A stretch of 8,316 nucleotides of DNA from assembly GCA_023390675.1 (NCBI GenBank), contig JAEWCK010000154.1, positions 1 through 8,316 of the forward strand. The letters are read 5' to 3'. The DNA is from Pseudomonadota bacterium. GTDB lineage: Bacteria; Pseudomonadota; Alphaproteobacteria; Sphingomonadales; Sphingomonadaceae. The translations under genes were made by a program, and so were the position numbers. A model generated the notes under the pieces. That model saw nothing but the letters and a program-made list of their open reading frames with translations. It ran no database searches and was not told the origin of the DNA. This document shows positions 1 to 6,281 of the stretch, piece after piece (the first letter of the stretch is position 1; each line of letters starts with the position of its first letter).

Positions 1-711
1 GGTCTGCGTGATCAGCTTCGATCGCGCGGGCATCTCGCAGACATAGCCTTCGTTGCGCACCGCGCGCAGGTTGAACGTCGCCAGCGCATCGGCCGCGCGC
101 AGCTTCTCCCGGACTCGGCTGACGAGCTTGTCGATCGTCCGGTGATCGAGCTCCTTGTCGCGCGTGGTGATGTGCTCGGCGATATACGCCCGGCTCAGCA
201 CGCGCTCGTGGCAGGCGACGAGCAACGAGAACACCTCGAACTCCGCCGACGTGAATTCGGCCGGCGCCGAGCCCAGCCGCACCGCGCGGTGGCCGCCCAG
301 ATCGAGGATCCACTCGCCCGAGACGACAAGGTGCCGGGTCAGGACGGGCGCGGCCGTTCGCCGAATCGTCACCGCGGAAACGCGCGCGGCAAGCTCGCGC
401 GCGCCTACCGATTCGGTCAGGCAATAGGCCGCGCCCGCATCCAGCGCCGCGATCCGCGCCTGCTCCCCGGCATCGCCCGCCAGCACGATGACCGGCGGCA
501 TCCCCGCCACTGCCAGCCTGCGAATCGTCGCCTCGGGATCGGCGCCGAGCAGATCGTGCGCGGCGATGATCGCGTCGAACAGGTCGGCGAGCCGCCGCAC
601 CTGCTCCCAATCGGCCCGGTAAAGCTGCACGACCTCGTCGTTCCGCGCGCAATGCTCGCGGAGTTGCATGGACAGGGGAGTCGCCTGATGAACCAGCAGA
701 ATCAGCGCCAC
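1..711 (-). CDS. OmpR/PhoB-family response regulator with a degenerate receiver domain (3' end outside window)
   Basis: A DNA-binding transcriptional regulator, with 237 codons visible and no stop before the window edge. Residues 1-115 follow the receiver fold: beta-1 is ALILLV, then FDAIIAAHDLLG, PPVIVLAGDAGE and LDAGAAYCLTES. Residues 128-237 form an OmpR-type winged helix: FTSAEFEVFSLL, the recognition-helix region HRTIDKLVSRVREKL, and the wing VRNEGYV. The receiver chemistry is gone. The acidic pair is H8-Q9, the phospho-acceptor Asp is A51, the conserved Thr/Ser is A78 and the conserved Lys is E100. It should therefore act without His-Asp phosphotransfer, or be constitutive or ligand-controlled (inference). 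I chose the GTG at 711 because it restores beta-1. An ATG at 669 would remove that strand, and neither start has a clear Shine-Dalgarno. An in-frame stop lies eight codons upstream of the GTG. No histidine kinase is visible nearby. The gene is divergent from the secreted-protein gene at 890. The family call is secure; the target genes are unknown. Confidence 0.88.
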   Translation of the reverse strand, partial: MALILLVHQATPLSMQLREHCARNDEVVQLYRADWEQVRRLADLFDAIIAAHDLLGADPEATIRRLAVAGMPPVIVLAGDAGEQARIAALDAGAAYCLTESVGARELAARVSAVTIRRTAAPVLTRHLVVSGEWILDLGGHRAVRLGSAPAEFTSAEFEVFSLLVACHERVLSRAYIAEHITTRDKELDHRTIDKLVSRVREKLRAADALATFNLRAVRNEGYVCEMPARSKLITQT

Positions 712-720
712 GCGCCGATT

Positions 721-738
721 ATTACAGTTTTGTTACAA
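721..738 (-). promoter_or_regulatory. Direct-repeat operator candidate (7-4-7), OmpR/PhoB-box-like
   Basis: On the minus strand this reads TTGTAAC-AAAA-CTGTAAT: two related 7-mers, 11 bp apart start to start, around an A-rich spacer. This is the architecture of sites bound head-to-tail by OmpR/PhoB-type winged-helix dimers; the PhoB box is CTGTCAT-N4-CTGTCAT. It ends about 10 bp upstream of the GTG start of a gene encoding just such a regulator, which suggests autoregulation (inference). It also stands out as AT-rich in a very GC-rich region, so it may overlap the core promoter. TTGATC (740-745) and AATAAT (718-723), about 16 bp apart on the minus strand, would be a poor -35/-10 pair. I could not confirm a promoter. 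Confidence 0.45.
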
Positions 739-770
739 TGATCAAGCTGTCACGCGGCATCGGCCCGCCA

Positions 771-788
771 GCGAATTTCGCGATTCGC
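771..788. promoter_or_regulatory. Imperfect 18-bp palindrome in the divergent intergenic region
   Basis: GCGAAT-TTCGCG-ATTCGC has perfect 6-bp arms around a 6-bp centre of which only the middle CG pairs. It lies between the divergent response regulator and secreted-protein genes, so it could be an operator for a dimeric regulator of either. Short GC-rich palindromes of this length arise often by chance in such DNA, and I see no second copy in the window. This is a weak call. Confidence 0.2.
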
Positions 789-878
789 CGTCGCCCCGTG
801 CTAGCGCAGCCGGCGCTTCGCGGGAACACGCCTTCCCTCGCGCCGCGCGCGGAGGCATATTGTCTGCGCAAAGACATG

Positions 879-888
879 GGAGAAGAGG
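879..888 (+). promoter_or_regulatory. Ribosome binding site deciding the start at 890
   Basis: The purine run GGAGAAGAGG ends one base before the ATG at 890. Its GGAG core sits 7 bases from that start codon, normal for a Shine-Dalgarno. It favours the ATG at 890 over the in-frame TTG at 860, which has no such site and would put ten mostly polar residues ahead of the signal peptide. Confidence 0.6.
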
Positions 889-889
889 C

Positions 890-2705
890 ATGCGTGGTGT
901 GAAGTCGCTCGCGGCGCTGATGCTTGCCGCGCTGCTCGCCTCACCTGCCCTTCCCCAGTCGGTTCCCGGCGCGCAGGATCAGGATCCGGGCATCGTCGTC
1001 ACCGGCACGCGCGACAAGCCGAGCGGCTGGCGCGAGGCCGAGACCGACCATGTCGTGGTGCTGAGCGACGGGCCCGAGAAGGACCTGACGCGGATCGCGC
1101 ACAATCTCGAGCGGCTGCATTTCCTCCTCTCGGTGCTGCTCAACCGCGTCGACAAGCCCGACGAGACCGTGAAGCTGCGCGTCACGCTGGTCGGCGACGG
1201 CGCCGAGTTCGATGCGATGGACCTCCGCAACCTGCGCTCACGCGAAGGCCCTTATACCCCGCGCCTTCGTCAGCCAGCGTTATTACGATCCGCGCGAGGA
1301 CGGCCCGGTGCTGGCGGCGAGCCGCTTCGACGGCAAGGCTGTGCTCCAGCGCGGCGTCGAGCTTTCGGGGATGATGCGCGATCTGGTGCGGATGACCGAT
1401 ACCGGTTCGTCCGCGCCCGGCCAGCAGCCGATCGAGATGCCGGGCCAGGCTGCGGTGCTTTCTTCGGCCTATGCCGCGCAGGCGACGCAGTTCGGGCGCA
1501 GCGACGCGCTCGCGGTGGGCGGGATCAACGAAGTCGCGGTGCCCGTCACCGCGGAGAGCCGGGTCTATGCGGGCTATGCCCAGCACTATCTGCTCACTTA
1601 TTTCCCCAACGCCTATCCGCGCTGGTATGTCGACGGCTTCGGCGAGCTGTTCGCGACGATCGTCAGCCGCGAGGATGGCCAGATCGAATATGGCCGCCCG
1701 CCCGAGGGCTACGCCAAGGCGCTCAACCAGTACATGCGCTATCCGATCGCGGACGTGCTGACGGGCAAATACCTGACCGACAAGCGCACGACCGAGCGCT
1801 GGACGCCGTTCCACGCCTGGGCGCTCACCCACATGCTGTTCTTCTCGGAAGAGCGGCGCGGCCAGCTCCACGCCTATCTCTCGACGATCGCTGCGGGCGG
1901 ATCGCCCGAAAAGGCGGCGGCGGCTTTCGGCGACCTGGGCAAGCTCCAGCGCGACCTCGCCGCCTACGACAACCACAAGGTGCCCTATGAGCGGATGACC
2001 TATCCCGCCGATCGCGCAGGCGAGCCGATCGTCCGGCGATTGACCGAGGGCCAGGCGGCGTTCGTCAAGGGCCGGCTCGAGCTGGGCGCGCGCGTCGATA
2101 TTCCGCCGGCGAGCAACGATCCCGCGCTCGCCAAGGCGCGCGCCGACGCCATCCGCGAGCGCGACGAATGGCTTGCCGGACTGCGCAAGGACGCCGCGCG
2201 CTACCGCGCCAATCTCGAGGCGCAATTGCTCCTCGCCGAGGCCGAGTGCCGCAGCGGTCACGGTGCCGAATGCGCCGAGGCCGCCGACCGCGCGCTCGCG
2301 CTCGCCCCGCAGAACAGCGATGCGCTCGCGTGGAAGGGCGCGGGCCAGATGCAGCTCGCCCTCGCCGGGCCGGCAAGCGACCGCGCCGTCCGCCTGAAGA
2401 CCGCGCGCGCGACGATCGCCCGCGCCAACCGCATCGACACCGAAAACCCGCTGCCGCTGCTCCTCTACTACCGCAGCTTCGCCGACGCCGGCGAGAACGC
2501 GCCCGACGTCGCGATCGAGGGCCTCGCCAAGGCGGTCGACACCGTCCCCGCCGCTCCCGGCCCGCGCGTGCTGCTCGGCGAGGCGCTGGCGAAGCGCGGC
2601 GAAACGGTGGCAGCGCGCCGCGCGCTGCTCCCGGTGGCGATGGGTGCCTACGATTCGCCCGAGAAGGTCCAGGCCCAGGCGCTGCTGGCGTCGCTGGGGG
2701 GGTGA
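890..2705 (+). pseudogene. Secreted TPR-like protein with a degenerate peptidase-MA-like region, broken by a +1 frameshift
   Basis: The repaired product is about 604 residues and is exported. Residues 1-23 are a signal peptide (MRGVKSLAALMLAALLASPA), and the mature start carries GIVVTGTR, a motif common at sphingomonad secreted and TonB-receptor N-termini. The reading frame is normal to about residue 123. After the CCCC at 1257-1260 it must skip one base to continue as AFVSQRYYDPREDG. Without the skip it becomes Arg/Ala-rich nonsense ending at 1990. Residues 225-255 (YAQHYLLTYFPNAYPRWYVD) look like the metal-binding region of a peptidase-MA/gluzincin fold, but there is no HExxH, so it should be non-catalytic (inference). 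Residues 438-604 are alpha-helical and TPR-like (LLAEAECRSG, AADRALALAPQNSDALAWKG). A single-base change in a C run could be a sequencing error, a recent null allele or phase variation. The downstream frame shows no further damage. The role is unknown. Confidence 0.75.
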
Positions 2706-2713
2706 CCCTTCTC

Positions 2714-2739
2714 AGCCCCTCCCCTGAAGGGGAGGGGCT
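2714..2739. terminator. Hairpin between convergent genes, probable bidirectional terminator
   Basis: AGCCCCTCCCC (2714-2724), loop TGAA, then GGGGAGGGGCT (2729-2739) make a perfect 11-bp stem. It fills most of the 46-bp gap between the stop of the secreted-protein gene at 2705 and the stop of the amidotransferase gene at 2752, so it could end transcripts from both sides. There is no U-run on either strand (only TT follows on the plus strand), so it is not a canonical intrinsic terminator. Its sequence belongs to the same C/G-rich palindromic family as the pair at 6143-6244, so it may be a repeat used as a terminator. Confidence 0.6.
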
Positions 2740-2751
2740 TGGGAGGCCGCT

Positions 2752-4644
2752 CTACCCGAACAACCGCTCCAGGCTCCGCTCGAGCATCAGCAGCTGCCAC
2801 AAGGTCCGCCCATGCTCCCCCCGCCCGGCCTTGTGCTCCGCCGCCAACCGTTCGACTGCGTGCAAGTCGAACCATCCCGTGCTCGCCAGCAGCTTCGACC
2901 GCCCGAGATCCGCCGCCTCGTCGGCAAGCGTCTTGCGGAACCACGCGCTGATCGGCGTCACGAACCCCATCTTGGGCCGGTAGAGCACTTGCCTGGGCAG
3001 CCACGGCTCGAGCGCCTTCTTCATCAGCCACTTGCCCTGCCCCGCCTTGATCCGGAGAGACGGCGGCAGCGTCGCGGCGAACTGGACGAAATGATAGTCG
3101 AGCAGCGGCTCGCGCGCCTCGAGGCTCACCGCCATGCTCGTGCGGTCGACCTTGGTCAGGATGTCGCCGGGCAGCCAGTGCTTGATGTCGGCATATTGCG
3201 CGCGGTCGAGCGCGTCGCGCGCAGGTGCCTGGCGCATCGTGTCGGTGTAGCGCCGCTCCGCGGTGTGGCCGTCGAGCGCCTTGCGCATCGCGGTGCTGTA
3301 GAGCTGCTGGCGCAGCGCCGGCGGGGTGACCCCCACCGCCTTGGGATAGGCGAACTCGCCATTCTCGGCGAGCGCGAGCAACGTCGTCTTTGCGCGGAAC
3401 GGGCGCGGCGCCCAGTCGGCCTTGGGGTAGAGTCGCCCGAGCGTCCCGAAAAGGCCGTGCCGCAGCGCTTCGGGCAGCAGCCCGCGCATCCGCTCCTCGG
3501 CCGCGAAGAATTTGTGGCGGCGGTATCCCGCCATCGCCTCGTCCGCGCCGTCGCCCGACAGCGCCACCGTCACGCTCTCGCGCGCGAGTTCGCAAACACG
3601 GTAGGTGGCGAGCGCCGACGCATCCGCGAAGGGCTCGTCGAACGCGGCGACCAGCGTGTCGATCAGCGCGAAATCGTCCGAGACGACGCGCCGCGTGCGG
3701 TGGTTGGTCGCGAAGCGCGCCGCGACCATTTGCGCATAGTCGCTCTCGTCGTGCCCCGCTTCGTCGAACCCGATCGTGCACGTCTTCACCGCGCTGCGGC
3801 TCGCCTCGGCCATCAGCGCGACCACGGCGCTGCTGTCGACCCCGCCCGAGAGGAACGCGCCCAGCGGCACGTCGGCGATCATCCGCGAACGCACCGCCGC
3901 GCGCATCAGCTCGATCAGCTCGGCTTCGAGGTCGCGGAGCTTGCCGGAGGCGCGCTTCGAGAAGTCCAGGTCCCACCAGCGTACCGGATTCGACACCCGT
4001 TGGCCGCGCTCCAGCAGCAGGAAATGCCCCGCCGGAAGCTTCTTCACCCCGGCCAGAATCGAAGCGTCGTCAGGCACATAGCCCAATCCCAGATAGTCCT
4101 CGACCGCGCGGAAATCGGGAGTCCGACGAAACAGCGGGTGCGCCATCAACCCTTTGATTTCAGACGCAAAAGCCACCGCGCCATCGGCCATCTCAGTGTA
4201 AACGAGAGGCTTAACTCCGAACCGGTCCCGCGCCAGAAAAAGGCTCTTCTTCTCGGCATCATAGATCGCGAACGCGAACATCCCGTTCAGCCGGTCGAGC
4301 ATCAGCGGACCCCAGACCCGCCAGCCGTGGAGCAGCACCTCGGTATCGCTGTCGGTCAGGAACTCCGCCCCCCGCGCCTCGAGCTCGGCACGCACCTCGC
4401 GGAAATTGTAGATCTCGCCATTGTAGCTGACGACGACGCTGCCGTCCGGCGCCGCCATCGGCTGGACCCCGCCCTCGATGTCGATGATCGCCAGCCGGCG
4501 ATGCCCCAGCCCCACGCCCGGCGCGACCCACACGCCGGACCCATCCGGCCCGCGATGCGCGAGCGCATCCGCCATCGCCGCGACGCGCGCGGGCTCCACC
4601 GGCTTGGCGAGAGCGGGGTAATAGAGCCCCGCGATTCCGCACAT
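2752..4644 (-). CDS. XrtA/PEP-CTERM system amidotransferase (asparagine synthase-like)
   Basis: A 630-residue cytoplasmic enzyme of the glutamine-hydrolysing asparagine synthase family, of the form associated with exosortase A loci (TIGR03108-type). The N-terminal class II glutaminase domain, residues 2-200, has the nucleophile Cys2 exposed after Met removal (MCGIAG), with RRLAIID at 49-55, NGEIYN at 75-80 and SDTEVLLHGW near 99-108. The synthase domain from about 240 holds the PPi-loop SGGVDSS at 266-272, which activates the acceptor carboxylate with ATP. All expected catalytic motifs are present and the length is normal. In XrtA loci this family is thought to amidate a sugar or polysaccharide component rather than make free asparagine; the substrate is unknown. 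The ATG at 4644 is 2 bases past the xrtA stop, so translation is probably coupled. It is the last gene of the operon and ends against the hairpin at 2714-2739. The alternative call is plain AsnB, less likely given the context. Confidence 0.92.
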   Translation of the reverse strand: MCGIAGLYYPALAKPVEPARVAAMADALAHRGPDGSGVWVAPGVGLGHRRLAIIDIEGGVQPMAAPDGSVVVSYNGEIYNFREVRAELEARGAEFLTDSDTEVLLHGWRVWGPLMLDRLNGMFAFAIYDAEKKSLFLARDRFGVKPLVYTEMADGAVAFASEIKGLMAHPLFRRTPDFRAVEDYLGLGYVPDDASILAGVKKLPAGHFLLLERGQRVSNPVRWWDLDFSKRASGKLRDLEAELIELMRAAVRSRMIADVPLGAFLSGGVDSSAVVALMAEASRSAVKTCTIGFDEAGHDESDYAQMVAARFATNHRTRRVVSDDFALIDTLVAAFDEPFADASALATYRVCELARESVTVALSGDGADEAMAGYRRHKFFAAEERMRGLLPEALRHGLFGTLGRLYPKADWAPRPFRAKTTLLALAENGEFAYPKAVGVTPPALRQQLYSTAMRKALDGHTAERRYTDTMRQAPARDALDRAQYADIKHWLPGDILTKVDRTSMAVSLEAREPLLDYHFVQFAATLPPSLRIKAGQGKWLMKKALEPWLPRQVLYRPKMGFVTPISAWFRKTLADEAADLGRSKLLASTGWFDLHAVERLAAEHKAGRGEHGRTLWQLLMLERSLERLFG

Positions 4645-4646
4645 CT

Positions 4647-6281
4647 TTAGTTGCTACCCGTCACGCGATCCGCGAGCGCTTCGACCGGCCCTGCTGCGCG
4701 CAGGAAGTCGCGGATCACTGTCTCCGCCGCGCGGTCCTGGCCCTGCTCGGCCGAGATCAGCACCGCCGCAGCCGCCTGGCTGGTGCCGAACAGCTTGGCC
4801 TTCAACGTCTCCAGCTTCACGCGCTTGTCGCTCCCGGTCAGCACCCCGCCGAGCCGGTACCAAGTAACGGTCTCGCGTTCCACCCGTCCCGGTCCGGTCA
4901 TCCGCATCGCCGCGCCGCGTGCGAGTGGCCCAAGATCCTCGATCCGCACCCAGCGATCGTTCTCGCGGATCGCACCGATCCCGAAGCCGACCAGCTCGCG
5001 CCCCTCGCGCTGGCTCACATAGGCCGCCACCGCGACATCGACCCAGCGCCCCCGCCCATCGGTATAGCGCCCGATCAGATAGCGGTCCGCGCCCGGAAAG
5101 TTGGGCGACCAGGCCGGTGCCGGGCCGAGCGGCGCGAGTTGCCAGCCGGGCACTTGCGGCAGGCCAGCTTCGCCGCGCAGCGCATTCGCGCGCGCATCGT
5201 TGAGGCTCGACCAGCCGAGGAACAGGCTCGCGACCGTCAGCGCCAGCAGCCCGGCGACCGGCGCGTCGAGTCGACGCCGGACCGGCGCCTGCAGCGTCGC
5301 CGGATCGAACCACGCCGCATCGGGATCGCGGTCGAACCATTTCCAGCCGATCGCGAGCACGGCCGCCATCACCAGCGCGAAGAACACCCAGCCATAGACG
5401 ATATGGTCGAATCCCGTCGCCGCCTCGACCGAGGTCCACCACGCCGCATAGATCGTCCCGAATGCGCGCAGCCCGTTGGCGAGCACCGGCACGATCAGCG
5501 CCGCGACCATGAACGCCGCGCGCCGCCGCCAGGAGACGTAGCAGACGTTCGCGACGAGCACCCCGAACGCGACCATCGCGATCAGGAACTTGGCTCCCGA
5601 GCACGCCTCGGCGACTTCGAAATAGCCGTTGGGCGTGGTGATCAGCACCCCGTCCACCGTCGCGGGCACCCCGAACAGGTGCAGCAGCGGCATCATCATC
5701 GCGATCGTGAGGTCCTGCAGCGGGCCTTCCAGGAACTCGCCGAAGGGGACGAGGAAGAGCATGTAGAAGAGCGGGAAGAGCAGCGCGCGCGCCACATTGG
5801 GGCCGAGCACCGCGAGCACCGCCCCCTGGAGCATTGCGACCAGCCCGGCATGGCGGAAAAGCGCGACGCTCGCGGCATCCCCGATCATCCACGAAAATCC
5901 CCCGGCTGCGACGAGCGCGAGCCCGGGCCACCAGCCCTGCGGCACCACCAGCGGCAGCTCATGCCGGCGCTGCCACACCAGCCAGCCGATCACCGGCGCG
6001 ATGAACAGGCAATGCCCGAATGTGGTGTTGGTCCAGTAGATCGTCGCGAGATCGGCGGTATCGCGCCAGAAGATCGCGAGCAGCACCGCCCAGACGGTCC
6101 CGAGGATCGCGGCATGCCGCTTCCAGCGCGCATCGAACCTGCTCCCCTCCCTGGAAGGGAGGGGCTGGGGGTGGGTTGCTATCCGCGAGCGAGCTGCCTG
6201 CGGAGGCCTACCCACCCCTAACCCCTCCCTTCCAGGGAGGGGAATGGATTGGGGCGGATACCGGCCCGCGCCACGCGTCAC
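4647..6281 (-). CDS. xrtA: Exosortase A fused to an EpsI-like domain, with a repeat-derived N-terminal extension
   Basis: A 544-residue polytopic inner-membrane protein, by family the sorting enzyme for PEP-CTERM proteins. The exosortase core, residues 56-316, has many hydrophobic segments and the conserved triad: Cys227 in EACSGAKFL, Arg272 in LANGLRAFG and His293 in FDHIVYGW. Residues 340-544, after one further membrane segment, are the EpsI-like (DUF3485) extracytoplasmic domain (WVDVAVAAYVSQREGREL, ERETVTWYRLGGVL), often fused to XrtA. The start is the GTG at 6281, which overlaps the upstream stop as GTGA. No in-frame ATG lies between it and the first membrane segment. Residues 13-47 (IPLPGREGLGVG ... 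HPQPLPSREG) are encoded by two inverted palindromic repeats at 6143-6244. They are basic, proline-rich and not part of the family, so the ancestral protein probably began only a few residues before RFDARWKRH. A later GTG at residue 66 would cut the first membrane segment. Confidence 0.93.
   Translation of the reverse strand: MTRGAGRYPPQSIPLPGREGLGVGRPPQAARSRIATHPQPLPSREGSRFDARWKRHAAILGTVWAVLLAIFWRDTADLATIYWTNTTFGHCLFIAPVIGWLVWQRRHELPLVVPQGWWPGLALVAAGGFSWMIGDAASVALFRHAGLVAMLQGAVLAVLGPNVARALLFPLFYMLFLVPFGEFLEGPLQDLTIAMMMPLLHLFGVPATVDGVLITTPNGYFEVAEACSGAKFLIAMVAFGVLVANVCYVSWRRRAAFMVAALIVPVLANGLRAFGTIYAAWWTSVEAATGFDHIVYGWVFFALVMAAVLAIGWKWFDRDPDAAWFDPATLQAPVRRRLDAPVAGLLALTVASLFLGWSSLNDARANALRGEAGLPQVPGWQLAPLGPAPAWSPNFPGADRYLIGRYTDGRGRWVDVAVAAYVSQREGRELVGFGIGAIRENDRWVRIEDLGPLARGAAMRMTGPGRVERETVTWYRLGGVLTGSDKRVKLETLKAKLFGTSQAAAAVLISAEQGQDRAAETVIRDFLRAAGPVEALADRVTGSN
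6143..6244. repeat. Pair of inverted G/C-rich palindromic repeats (BIME-like) inside the xrtA coding region
   Basis: Two copies of one element face each other. The left copy (6143-6179) has stem CCCCTCCCT-GGA-AGGGAGGGG at 6144-6164, followed by a G-rich tail CTGGGGGTGGG. The right copy (about 6206-6244) is its reverse complement with stem at 6222-6242 and tail TTAGGGGTGGG. About 27 bp of unrelated sequence separates them. Each can fold alone, and the two can pair as one inverted repeat of about 35-bp arms. The arrangement matches REP/BIME-type dispersed elements, but these normally lie between genes. This pair lies in frame without a stop in the first 46 codons of xrtA. The hairpin at 2714-2739 is a related single copy. 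Confidence 0.85.

Noticed and set aside
142..741. Open frame of 199 codons on the plus strand
   Set aside because: It is antisense to the response regulator, whose winged-helix motifs on the minus strand are clear.
860..892. TTG at 860 as the start of the secreted-protein gene
   Set aside because: It would put a polar, basic stretch before the signal peptide and lacks a ribosome binding site. The ATG at 890 has one.
1261..1990. Continuation of the first frame of the secreted-protein gene as a genuine 367-residue protein (from the ATG at 890)
   Set aside because: After 1260 this frame turns into Arg/Ala-rich nonsense, while the neighbouring frame carries ordered, protein-like sequence to 2705.
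1182..2261. Open frame of 359 codons on the minus strand, antisense to the secreted-protein gene
   Set aside because: The plus strand gives signal peptide, aromatic-rich and TPR-like sequence. The minus frame is Arg/Ala/Gly-rich without motifs.
2812..4650. Open frame of 612 codons on the plus strand, antisense to the amidotransferase gene
   Set aside because: It is Arg/His/Pro-rich with no recognisable domain and mirrors a gene with intact catalytic motifs. This is the usual shadow in GC-rich DNA.
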